DNA of 64,000 bases, taken from contig UQFK01000001.1 of NCBI GenBank assembly GCA_900540345.1, positions 331,501 through 395,500 on the forward strand, in the 5' to 3' direction. Under the pieces are notes generated by a model. That model was not told the DNA's origin. It did no database searches and worked only from the letters and a program-made list of their open reading frames with translations. The stretch is from an uncultured Eggerthella sp. GTDB lineage: Bacteria; Actinomycetota; Coriobacteriia; Coriobacteriales; Eggerthellaceae. The position numbers were made by a program, and so were the translations under genes. This document shows, in pieces, positions 50,253-58,290 of the stretch (the stretch's first letter is position 1; each line of letters opens with the position of its first letter).

Positions 50253-50283
50253 TTTATACAAGAAAGTCATAGCGAGGTCATAG
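50253..50283 (-). promoter_or_regulatory. promoter of the surface operon with paired CTATGAC repeats
   Basis: On the minus strand, CTATGAC occurs twice, 11 bases apart (plus 50266-50272 and 50277-50283), just upstream of TATAAA (plus 50253-50258). The arrangement mirrors the CTGTCAC pair at 23495 and suggests control by an OmpR-type response regulator. Confidence 0.55.
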
Positions 50284-50446
50284 TAATGCCTTCATTCTAG
50301 CATCTTTATGAAGGTTGTTCAATTCCCTTCTGTGCTATTTTCGCTGTTGAAAAGGGAAAGTCTTTTTTGCTGAGCTAGGCTAATCTATCGATTCAGGCTA
50401 TAATTGTTTGTCGCACTATCCGATCGGAATGAAAGGTCAAGAAAGA

Positions 50447-51829
50447 ATGGCTCAGATCATCGCAAGATCACTCGCAGAGCATAGAGAGCGCTCAATGAGC
50501 GTGCTCGTCATCTTTCTTGTTTTCGCACTTGTCATCCTTACGATCATGGGCACGGGCACCACGGCGTTTGCTTCACTCCTCGGTATCGTACTCTGCGTCA
50601 TCTGCTTGTTCCGTCGGGAAGCCAGGATCGATTGGTGGATATTCATCCCACTTGCACTCTATTTGTTGATGAACTTCCTTTCGGCTTGGAAAGCATATGG
50701 CGACCCGCTCTTCGGATACGGGCCAACACAGCTTATCTATCTTTCCCTCTATGCCGCAGTTTGCAGCCTTAGATCAAATGAGATGCGCTCTCTGCGCGCC
50801 CTTTGCGTACTTTGGGCCGGCGTAACAGCCGTTATAGGAATCGGCGGCTTCATCTTCCAAACATTCGACGCAACCGCAACGCGTCTTGAATTTGTCGTTG
50901 GCACGCCAAACGGTCTTGGAATATTCTTAGTCCTGAGCTGGTTTGCGCTCCAAAGCTGCCGACTTGAACAGCAAAAAGGTATGCTCTTCAAAGTTATAGA
51001 CCGTCTAGAACCGGTCATCCTCGTCGCGCTTGCCCTTACGCTTTCGATGGGCAGTTTCGCAGCTCTTCTGGTTGGCTTTATCGTCCTTTTCATCTCGCGG
51101 GCACGTGCAACGTCATTTGGCGAGACGCTTAAATATGCCGCAAGCCTCCTTGCGCGCATCGTCCTCTCACTCGGTGTTGGATTGCTGATGTATATGGCAG
51201 CTGAACGAGCTAATGCGCCGATCCTCTGTCTTGTGATCGCCGCCTATGTTGTCGCCATGGTTTGCTTGTGGAAGCGCTTCACCGTCTTTCTTGAGGAAAA
51301 GAGAAAATGCGCGTTCGGGCTTTCGATAGTAGGGCTTCTTTGTATCCCCTTCGCACTGTTCATGCGTCCCAATGCTCTGGCTACCTTCAATGAACGTTTC
51401 GCGATGATGCAGAACGGGCTAGAATACCTGGGTAAAGATCCTGTCTTTGGAACAGGCCCATTCACCTGGCGTTTTCTAAATATTCAGGATTCTGGACTCT
51501 ACTACAATACGAACCACATCCACAACATGTTCATTCATGCCGGCGTTGAATTCGGCCTGATCGCAATGATCGCGCTGATCGTCATCGCCGTTCGCTTCTT
51601 CATCAAGCGCTACAAAGAGGCACAGCACGGCGAAGGAGCAGCGTTTCTGTTCCATATGCTTACCGATACGGGCTTCTTCTATCTTGGCGTTGTTGGAGCA
51701 TTCATCTTGACCGCTGGTGGGGCAAACAGCCAAGAAGTGACAAGCAGATCGATCGCGACAAGAGCTATCTTCGGCATCTTAGCTTTGTTGCATTTTGCGA
51801 TACTGTGGATGTATATCGCCTCTTTTTAA
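50447..51829 (+). CDS. O-antigen ligase / Wzy-like polymerase family protein
   Basis: The 460-residue protein has about 12 membrane helices and a large loop near residues 330-375 with 'VFGTGPFTWRFLN' and 'YNTNHIHNMFIHAGVEFGL'. The H-x2-H-N-x4-G-x2-E-FG pattern is the Wzy_C/WaaL signature. Family members ligate or polymerise glycans on the outer face of the membrane. In a Gram-positive, capsule or wall-glycan assembly is likely. Start: ATG at 50447, with aaagg ~10 bases upstream; ATG at 50429 and TTG at 50408 are alternatives. It is divergent from the surface operon and may share its control region. Confidence 0.85.
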   Translation: MAQIIARSLAEHRERSMSVLVIFLVFALVILTIMGTGTTAFASLLGIVLCVICLFRREARIDWWIFIPLALYLLMNFLSAWKAYGDPLFGYGPTQLIYLSLYAAVCSLRSNEMRSLRALCVLWAGVTAVIGIGGFIFQTFDATATRLEFVVGTPNGLGIFLVLSWFALQSCRLEQQKGMLFKVIDRLEPVILVALALTLSMGSFAALLVGFIVLFISRARATSFGETLKYAASLLARIVLSLGVGLLMYMAAERANAPILCLVIAAYVVAMVCLWKRFTVFLEEKRKCAFGLSIVGLLCIPFALFMRPNALATFNERFAMMQNGLEYLGKDPVFGTGPFTWRFLNIQDSGLYYNTNHIHNMFIHAGVEFGLIAMIALIVIAVRFFIKRYKEAQHGEGAAFLFHMLTDTGFFYLGVVGAFILTAGGANSQEVTSRSIATRAIFGILALLHFAILWMYIASF

Positions 51830-51898
51830 GAAACCTCTCACGGCTTTCTGGCTATTGATCACCCTACTCTGTAAATGCTGGAATGGAGCTTATAGACG

Positions 51899-52591
51899 AT
51901 GACCTCAGGAAAAACAAAAGCATCTGACAAACAAGCATCATATGCGCCAATCTGGCTCTTACTCGGCGGTGCGATCGTTATTGCATTGCTGGTCGCATGC
52001 GCGTATTTCTTCTCGAACTCAAAGATCCCGAGCTACGTCGGCTATCCATTAGAAGGCGAAGAGAAGGAGCTTGTCATTGAGCAGAACAGCCCTCTGACTG
52101 ACTTCGTCTTCTTGACGCAAAATGCCGATTTTCCTCGTGATAAGCCCATATCGAAGATAACGATCCACCATATGGGCGGCGACCTGGCCCTTGGTAATTT
52201 GGGCGATCGTTTTTCAAAGCGCGATGTCCAAGCTTCTTCGAACTATGCGATTGATTCAGAGGGACATGTGGCGCTTTACGTGGAAGAAGCGAACCGTGCA
52301 TGGACGAGCAACAATCGAGAGAATGACGAAGAATCTATCACGATCGAGGTCGCCAATGATGTTGTTGGCGATGACTGGCATGTGAGTGATGAAGCGTTCG
52401 ATAAGTTGATCGTGCTATGCGTGGATATTTGCGAGCGCAACGGCATCGAGAAGATCGATTTCACGGGCGATGCCACGGGCAACCTTACCTATCATGGCAT
52501 GTTCGATGAGTCGACCGAATGCCCTGGCCCCTACCTGAAAAGCCGTATGCAAGATCTCGCCGATGCGATCAATGCACAGCTCATGCAGTAA
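51899..52591 (+). CDS. N-acetylmuramoyl-L-alanine amidase (amidase_2, membrane-anchored)
   Basis: The 230-residue protein has an N-terminal membrane helix (~19-40) and an Amidase_2 domain. Zn ligands and catalytic residues are visible: 'KITIHHMGG' with the first His, 'YHGMF' and 'STECPGPYL', where the usual last ligand position reads 'ECPG'. It should cut the amide between muramic acid and the stem peptide, as an anchored outer-face enzyme. Its stop lies inside the end of a 199-bp inverted-repeat element, so the last residues may derive from that insertion. Confidence 0.88.
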   Translation: MTSGKTKASDKQASYAPIWLLLGGAIVIALLVACAYFFSNSKIPSYVGYPLEGEEKELVIEQNSPLTDFVFLTQNADFPRDKPISKITIHHMGGDLALGNLGDRFSKRDVQASSNYAIDSEGHVALYVEEANRAWTSNNRENDEESITIEVANDVVGDDWHVSDEAFDKLIVLCVDICERNGIEKIDFTGDATGNLTYHGMFDESTECPGPYLKSRMQDLADAINAQLMQ

Positions 52592-52779
52592 AGAAGCTGT
52601 TTTTTGCAAGAGAAATGCGGTTGTATGCACACTTTGGGGCTGCTCGAAAATTCTGACCTGGGGTTTTATTCCGAATAAATTTTGAGCGCATGATTTCGGG
52701 CTTGTTTTGCAGCGAGATTGGTCTGATTTGTGCATACAAACGACAATCTCTTGCAATTTTTAGCAAAATCGCTGCAAAA
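52581..52779 (+). mobile_element. 199-bp inverted-repeat element, copy B (MITE-like)
   Basis: It is aligned with copy A at both ends: tgcagt at 52584, ttttttgcaagagaaatgcgg next, and gctgcaaaa at the right end. The inner arms gcaagaga...ttgtatgcac and gtgcata...tctcttgc (52746) form a ~25-bp imperfect inverted repeat with a ~95-base loop. Its left end overlaps the amidase stop by 11 bases. Confidence 0.7.
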
Positions 52780-52985
52780 CACTTCGAGCGCGGGCATTTT
52801 CCTGCGCTCAAGCATGACGAAGCGTATTCATGCAGGTACACCCGTCGTTGTTGCGGGTGATTCTTGTAAACTTATTTCAAAAGGATTCGCTCTAGCAGCG
52901 CACCGTTCTAGCAGGGCGACTTTCTATCAGGACCCAGTCTTAGCAGCGCACCGTTCTAGAAGATCAACTTTTACAAGGCGCACTT
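52592..52985. other. gene-free stretch with element copy B and a tandem array
   Basis: No gene is supported. Bases 52581-52779 are an inverted-repeat element. Bases 52891-52985 are a decayed array with a 19-base repeat at 52893 and 52941. The region lies between the amidase and the 3' end of the hybrid kinase. Confidence 0.7.
52891..52985. repeat. tandem array next to the hybrid-kinase stop codon
   Basis: TAGCAGCGCACCGTTCTAG occurs at 52893-52911 and 52941-52959 (48-base period), with decayed half-units between and after. The array runs to the stop codon of the minus-strand kinase gene. Confidence 0.75.
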
Positions 52986-55940
52986 CTAAAGAATCCACTT
53001 TTGCAGCATGCGGACCAGATTCTCGATCTCAAGCGGCTTTGACATATGATCGTTCATGCCAACACTGCGCGCATGGCGAATATCCTCAGCGAACGCATCA
53101 GCCGTGAGCGCCACGATAGGAATCTCTCCCAGATCAGGACGCTCATCTGCGTGTCCGCGAATCGTTTCTGCTGCTTGATAGCCATTCATAATCGGCATCT
53201 GAATGTCCATAAGCACGATATTGTAATACCCTGGCTCGTGTTCGAGCAGCATCTCTACCGCGATCTTGCCATTTTCTGCATGCTCGACCGTCGCGCCTGT
53301 CATGCCAATAAGCTCCTTGGCGATCTCGGAAGCCATGACATTGTCTTCCGTGAGCAAAACGCGTTTGTCGGTATAGGTAAGATCCTCAAGCATCGCTTTC
53401 TCATCGAGCAGCGTCTTCGTCTCTCCTGTAAGCAATTCCTTCATGACCTGCACAAGGCGAGAACGGAAAAGAGGTTTCGAGATGAAGGCATCCACACCGA
53501 CCTGGCGTGCTTCCTGTTCGATCATGGACCAATCGTAAGCTGAAAGGATGATGATCGGCACATTGTCTGCCGTGATCTCGCGAATACGCTTCGCAGCCTC
53601 AAGGCCGCTCATCTCCGGCATGCGCCAGTCAAGGATGATCGCATGGAACGGATCGTCCTCGTCGAGTGCCTTTTGAACTCGCTCAATGCCCTCCTTGCCT
53701 GAGAGCGCGAACTCGCTTTTCATCCCGATCTCATCGAGCAGCAAGCAGGCACCTTCGCACGCAATGCGATCGTCGTCGACCACGAGCACGCGGATATCTT
53801 TCAGTTCAGAGAGATCCTCCTCGGCGCCATCGCGCAACTTCAAATGGACCACGACCGTGAAGGTGGTGCCCTCGCCCTCGACCGAATCGACGTCGATCGT
53901 GCCATTCATAAGGGTGACAACACTCTTTACAATCGCCATGCCAAGACCCGTACCTTCGATCTTGGTCGTGCGTGAGTCGTTTGCGCGCGTGAACGGATCG
54001 AAAACGGTCTTCATGAATTCCTTGCTCATGCCGCAACCCGTGTCGGTGAACACGAACTCATAACAGCCGCTACCAGGAATATTGCTCGGCAGTTCAGAGA
54101 TGCGCAGGCCGATATGCCCGCCTTCGGGCGTGAACTTGATGGAGTTGCCCATGATATTCACGAACACCTGCTGCAAACGCGTGGGATCGCCGATGACATG
54201 TTCGTGCTTGATGTCGACCAGGTCGACCTTGAGCTCTTGATGCTTGGCTGCGATCTGGGGGTTCATCATGGTGATGAGGTTCTCGATCGATTCCGGCAGG
54301 TCGAAGGGCTCGTCAGAAAGTCCGATAGAACCTGATTCGATCTTGGCCATATCGAGCACCTCATTAATGAGCCCAAGCAAATGACGGCTCGCTGAGGTGA
54401 TATTGCTTAAGCATTCACGTACGCGCTCGGGGTCGTTGACGTGCATGCCTGCGATAGCGGTAAGACCCATGATGGAGTTCATCGGGGTGCGAATGTCATG
54501 CGACATGGAGTTGAGGAAGTCACTCTTTGCTTGCGAGGCGTGCTCAGCAGCTTTGAAGGCGTCCTCGAGTGCATTACGCGAAGCAAGCTCTGCCGCTTTG
54601 GCATCGGTCACATCCTGAATGGCGACCAGCACGCTTGTGGGATCGTCCGAAGCATCACGCGTAAGACAAAGAATAGAAGCCTGGAACCAACGCTGATCAT
54701 CACGATCGGTCGTGCGCCATTCCTCTTGGATGAAACGAACACCAGGGCGAAGCGCTTGCTTGATCGAGACCGCATCGAGCTCGATACGGTCTTCTACTGC
54801 GACCAGGTTCTTATCGACGATCGTATCGAAATAAGCACGCAGCTCATCGCTCTTGCCCGTGGGCGGCAAGGTGCTCTGATGGTTATCGTTCTTGAGAAAC
54901 TCGTAGGTACCACTTACGAGGTCAACCGTGAACAAGCTACTGAAAAGGTTCGTCGAAGCGTCGATGATACGTGTTGCTTCCTGACGCTCGAGAAGCAGCT
55001 CTTTATTCTCGCGACGAGATTGCATGACCAGGACCACGATAACAAGCGCAGCAGCAACGAGCACGCCACCTACAAGAACAAAGCCTGCCAAAGTCGCGTT
55101 TTCCACCATGCTATTGGTGATGGAGGCTGGGAAGGCGCGAACGAGCATCCAATCGAAATCGGGAAGCTTGGTGATGAACGTATTTCCTGTGCCTTCAGGG
55201 GTGTCATAGGTGAAATTAGTAGTGATCATCTGGGCGATCTCTTCATCGAGCGTGGCGATCTGATCCGATCCAATGCCGCGCGCGGCGAAGACCTCGGCAA
55301 TAGAGGTTGCATCAGGCTTGACCGACCCCGCTTGCGCGATGATAGTTCCATTCGGCATGCAAAGATAGGTCGGAGTCGATTGATCGTAGAACTCGGTGCT
55401 CAAAAGCTCGGTGAGAGAATCTTCGTGCAGCACCGATGCCATAATACCGACGATCTCGCCATGCAAGGTGACCGGACAGAAGAAGATGACCGCGTTCTGA
55501 CCATCGAAGATAGCGCTATCGACAAAGCACATGCCGCTCTTGCCCTGGATGCCTTCTTGATAATACTCGCGATCGAGCGCCTGAGCGGTCGTTCCATCGC
55601 CGTTATAAGCAGTGCCTGAACGGTCGATGAAGAAGGTGTTATCAAACTGCGAAGCGTTGAGCATGCCGACAGCTTCTTCAGGGTTGATCTGGGATCCTTC
55701 GAGCGTTTGCTCGTAGACAGCGGCGGCGGTCTGCACGCCTTCGAGCGAGGTTACGAAGGTGTCGTTCACGCGACGTGCGGTCTGCCCGCTCGAAGTTTCG
55801 AGATATTGCGTGTTCTGTTCGACGATACGCTGGGAATTGACGTTCACGAAGCATACGAGCGCGATGACAACAATCGCCACTGCAGCGCAGATCGCAATGA
55901 TACGAGTACGGGTCTTATTCTTAGGCTTGGCGTTTTCCAT
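52986..55940 (-). CDS. hybrid sensor histidine kinase with two receiver domains
   Basis: The 984-residue protein has a first membrane helix (~14-36), a ~250-residue extracytoplasmic sensor (dCache-like), a second helix (~285-307), a PAS-like domain, then HisKA 'FLNSMSHDIRTPMNSIMGL', a HATPase ('NIMGNSIKFTPEGG', 'DTGCGMS', 'GTGLGMAIVKS') and two receivers ('VLVVDDDR', 'ILDWRMPEMSG'; 'VLLTEDN', 'VLMDIQMPIMNGYQA'). Both receivers keep the phospho-acceptor Asp. It lacks an output domain, so phosphate must pass to another protein. The ATG at 55940 has gagagg before it, within a hairpin. Confidence 0.92.
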   Translation of the reverse strand: MENAKPKNKTRTRIIAICAAVAIVVIALVCFVNVNSQRIVEQNTQYLETSSGQTARRVNDTFVTSLEGVQTAAAVYEQTLEGSQINPEEAVGMLNASQFDNTFFIDRSGTAYNGDGTTAQALDREYYQEGIQGKSGMCFVDSAIFDGQNAVIFFCPVTLHGEIVGIMASVLHEDSLTELLSTEFYDQSTPTYLCMPNGTIIAQAGSVKPDATSIAEVFAARGIGSDQIATLDEEIAQMITTNFTYDTPEGTGNTFITKLPDFDWMLVRAFPASITNSMVENATLAGFVLVGGVLVAAALVIVVLVMQSRRENKELLLERQEATRIIDASTNLFSSLFTVDLVSGTYEFLKNDNHQSTLPPTGKSDELRAYFDTIVDKNLVAVEDRIELDAVSIKQALRPGVRFIQEEWRTTDRDDQRWFQASILCLTRDASDDPTSVLVAIQDVTDAKAAELASRNALEDAFKAAEHASQAKSDFLNSMSHDIRTPMNSIMGLTAIAGMHVNDPERVRECLSNITSASRHLLGLINEVLDMAKIESGSIGLSDEPFDLPESIENLITMMNPQIAAKHQELKVDLVDIKHEHVIGDPTRLQQVFVNIMGNSIKFTPEGGHIGLRISELPSNIPGSGCYEFVFTDTGCGMSKEFMKTVFDPFTRANDSRTTKIEGTGLGMAIVKSVVTLMNGTIDVDSVEGEGTTFTVVVHLKLRDGAEEDLSELKDIRVLVVDDDRIACEGACLLLDEIGMKSEFALSGKEGIERVQKALDEDDPFHAIILDWRMPEMSGLEAAKRIREITADNVPIIILSAYDWSMIEQEARQVGVDAFISKPLFRSRLVQVMKELLTGETKTLLDEKAMLEDLTYTDKRVLLTEDNVMASEIAKELIGMTGATVEHAENGKIAVEMLLEHEPGYYNIVLMDIQMPIMNGYQAAETIRGHADERPDLGEIPIVALTADAFAEDIRHARSVGMNDHMSKPLEIENLVRMLQKWIL

Positions 55941-55945
55941 CGGAA

Positions 55946-55984
55946 AGCCTCTCTCGAAGGGTGATCGGACATTACCGAGAGGCT
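55946..55984 (-). promoter_or_regulatory. hairpin that can hide the ribosome site of the hybrid kinase
   Basis: On the mRNA, AGCCTCTC (plus 55977-55984) can pair with GAGAGGCT (plus 55946-55953). The second arm contains the Shine-Dalgarno GAGAGG. The 8-bp stem with a 23-base loop would limit initiation at the kinase start. Confidence 0.5.
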
Positions 55985-56105
55985 CAAGTGGCGCGCGAGC
56001 GACCTGGCGAGAAAGCAACCTTGTGCGCAAATGCACGAAAGGACAGGCAAAGCCAGGCGAGCAGCTCTACAGATGCGATCGATCACGGTAGATGCAATTG
56101 CTCGT

Positions 56106-56111
56106 ATTATA
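56106..56111 (-). promoter_or_regulatory. -10 element of the hybrid-kinase promoter
   Basis: TATAAT on the minus strand, ~165 bases before the ATG. The long leader contains the ribosome-site hairpin. No clear -35 is seen. Confidence 0.4.
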
Positions 56112-56177
56112 CACTACGAACAGGTATAAGCTGTGTTCTGAAGAGGCGCGTCCTTAAGAAACAAAGCGACAGAATGA

Positions 56178-56690
56178 TCAGAGGTAGGTAACCGTCTCAT
56201 CGAGCGGTTTGCGGCTGGCATGATTAGGCAGCGGACCTGCGCCTTCGGCAGCGTAACCGAGATCGAGCAGCATGAGCACTTCCTCATTTTCGGGAAGATC
56301 GAATACGCGTGCTGCTTCGTCAGGATCAAAGAGGTTGACCCAGCAGCTCTCGACACCCACACTCGCTGCCGCAAGCATCATATGGGTTGCGACAATACTG
56401 GCGTCCTCCATGCCGGAATTTCGCTTTCCGCCAGGGTACGTGAATGTGTGTGTAGTATCGAATGCAACGATGAGCACCGTCGAAGCATGATAGCGGCAAC
56501 GCGTGATGGCATCGACCTTATCGAGCGCCTCTTTACTTCGCGCTACATAGATGCGCTGTTCTTGGAGGTTCTTTGCGGTAGGCGCCTGACGACCCGCTTC
56601 GAGGATCACGGCAAGCTTTTCGTCTTCGACTGGACGCCCATCGTAGTTCTTACATGAATAGCGTCGCTTCACCAATTCGCTGAATTCCAT
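56178..56690 (-). CDS. nitroreductase-family flavoprotein
   Basis: The 170-residue protein has the nitroreductase-family FMN-binding start 'FSELVKRRYSCKNYDGRPV', 'GRQAPTAKNLQEQRIYVA', 'DASIVATHMMLAAASVGVESCWV' (core quoted as DASIVATHMMLAA) and 'LGYAAEG'. Members reduce nitro groups, quinones or enones with NAD(P)H. This is a short, single-domain type. It is the last minus-strand gene after the adenylation/GNAT/esterase genes, but 182 bases separate it from them, so it may have its own promoter. Confidence 0.92.
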   Translation of the reverse strand: MEFSELVKRRYSCKNYDGRPVEDEKLAVILEAGRQAPTAKNLQEQRIYVARSKEALDKVDAITRCRYHASTVLIVAFDTTHTFTYPGGKRNSGMEDASIVATHMMLAAASVGVESCWVNLFDPDEAARVFDLPENEEVLMLLDLGYAAEGAGPLPNHASRKPLDETVTYL

Positions 56691-56756
56691 AGTTCGTCCT
56701 TTTCTTTTGATATCCCCTGATAAAGGGCTTTTTTGTGATCGCGTCTATTTCGACAT

Positions 56757-56821
56757 GCGATTCGGTGTGATCGCGAACATGCCTGCCTTGTCATACGATT
56801 CGACACGATCGCGAACATGTG
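56757..56821. repeat. paired 24-bp repeats upstream of the nitroreductase gene
   Basis: 'cgattcggtgtgatcgcgaa' (56757-) and 'cgattcgacacgatcgcgaa' (56798-), each followed by catg, are 41 bases apart. They could be operator sites or a small tandem duplication. Confidence 0.55.
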
Positions 56822-56872
56822 CTTAGGTTCTTCTTGCGGTTTTCTTCTATAGTAGCGCACGAAGCTCTGCGA

Positions 56873-57580
56873 TCAGGAAGCACGAGAAGCACCATAGAAG
56901 AAATCCTCGAGCGCACTAAGAGCTGTCTTGCAGCGCTCAAGCACATGCTGGTGATGATTGCCCGGCCCAAGCACGAACTGCGTCGTAGCGCCAGCAGCCT
57001 TGAGTTTTTCTGCCGATGCACGAGCGCGCTGCTCGACACTGCTCAAGATCTTCGGAGGCGATTTGCGCTCCTTCGAGCCGATCGAAAAGTACGCGAACTT
57101 CCCTTCGAAGGCGTGCGTTGCCGCACCTTGTGCGCATTTTTGATCGATGAACTCGGGCCAACGTTCGTACCAAAGCGACCCCGAGATCGAAGCCATTGCG
57201 CTGAAAAGATCGCCGCGTAAAAAAGCATACGCTGCAAAGAGGCCTCCCATCGAATAGCCTGCGATCGCGCGGGCACGTGGCGTGAGCTGCTCACGTGCTT
57301 CAATAACAGGAATAAGCTGGGATTCGAGCAGGTGAAGGGTGGTGAGGGCATCGCCTGCAAAATCTGGGTCACCTTTATAGAGACCCGGTGCTGGCCACGG
57401 TGAGAGATCCGCATCCCAGTCTGAAACATAGAAGCTAACGATGTTGAGCTTGAAGCGTTCGGTGAGGCCTGTGAGATCCATCGGATGCGCATGCATGTTC
57501 ACGAAGTAGACGCAAGGCGCATTCAGGTCGCAATCCTTCGAGGACAACGTATCGTAGCGCGTGTAATCTTGTTCGAGCAT
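56873..57580 (-). CDS. putative esterase of the alpha/beta-hydrolase fold (Fes/EstD-like)
   Basis: The 235-residue protein has 'AIAGYSMGGLFAAYAF', the nucleophile elbow G-Y-S-M-G-G of the putative-esterase family (Fes, esterase D, mycolyltransferases). A Trp-rich region 'GSLWYERWPEF' follows and the C-terminal 'GPGNHHQHVLER' would supply the His. The ATG at 57580 has ggggaga seven bases before it. It lies 64 bases after the GNAT gene. In NRPS settings such enzymes often release or trim products; here the role is inferred only from position. Confidence 0.8.
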   Translation of the reverse strand: MLEQDYTRYDTLSSKDCDLNAPCVYFVNMHAHPMDLTGLTERFKLNIVSFYVSDWDADLSPWPAPGLYKGDPDFAGDALTTLHLLESQLIPVIEAREQLTPRARAIAGYSMGGLFAAYAFLRGDLFSAMASISGSLWYERWPEFIDQKCAQGAATHAFEGKFAYFSIGSKERKSPPKILSSVEQRARASAEKLKAAGATTQFVLGPGNHHQHVLERCKTALSALEDFFYGASRAS

Positions 57581-57644
57581 CGTCAGTCTCCCCCGCTCAT
57601 AAGGATGGCCGGACAACAGCTTCGAGCGCGTTGTTCGCGACGGA

Positions 57645-58283
57645 TCATCGAGGGCCATCCAGTTTCATCATGTCAGACATATCGACGAAGCCCGCGCGCT
57701 CATAGACAGCGCGACCCACAGGCGTGGTCTCGAGATATATCTTTTCTGCACCAGCGCATCGAGCTTGATGAACGACCCAATCGACAACCGCAGAAGCGAT
57801 GCCTTGTCCGCGATAGGCTGGACGCGTGTACATATTCATAAGGTAGGCGCAGCGTCCGCTTGGGTTATCGGGTGAAGGCAGTTCTTCTTGCAGACAGATT
57901 GAACCGCATGCGACCGCTTTGCCATCAAGTTCGGCGAAGCATGCAATATGGCCGGGCACTGAGGCGATGAGCGGCCTGCGCATCTCGCTTTCACCTGCAA
58001 GATTACCGCTCGCGCAGCCTGCATCATCCTTGCTGCCAAGCGCGTGAATATAGTATGCACGATTTGCATCTCGAAGCGCTTCCCAGTCGACATCGTCAAC
58101 CACATCTGCAAACACTGAGTGCAGCACTTCCATGCGCCACTCGAGCAACTGATCGAGGTCATTTAAAGTTGCGCATCGGATCGAGAGACCTTTCACCGTG
58201 CGGTGCAAGGGTTCTGCTGGTCTGTTCAGGGATTCATTCATGCTTTTCAGGAGCTTCTTCTTGCTACTTGAGGGGTCTTTCAT
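57645..58283 (-). CDS. GNAT-family N-acetyltransferase
   Basis: The 212-residue protein has the GNAT core: 'LSIRCATLNDLDQLLEWRM' strand-helix start, 'AYLMNMYTRPAYRGQGIASAVVDWVV' with the acetyl-CoA loop (R/Q-x2-G-x-G/A as RGQGIA), and 'YLETTPVGRAVYERAGF' at the end. It transfers an acyl group from CoA to an amine. The Met at 58283 starts eight bases after the stop of the adenylation gene and has gaggcg near it; Met codons at 58241 and 58337 are alternatives. Its target may be the product of the adenylation protein. Confidence 0.88.
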   Translation of the reverse strand: MKDPSSSKKKLLKSMNESLNRPAEPLHRTVKGLSIRCATLNDLDQLLEWRMEVLHSVFADVVDDVDWEALRDANRAYYIHALGSKDDAGCASGNLAGESEMRRPLIASVPGHIACFAELDGKAVACGSICLQEELPSPDNPSGRCAYLMNMYTRPAYRGQGIASAVVDWVVHQARCAGAEKIYLETTPVGRAVYERAGFVDMSDMMKLDGPR

Positions 58284-58290
58284 CGCCTCA

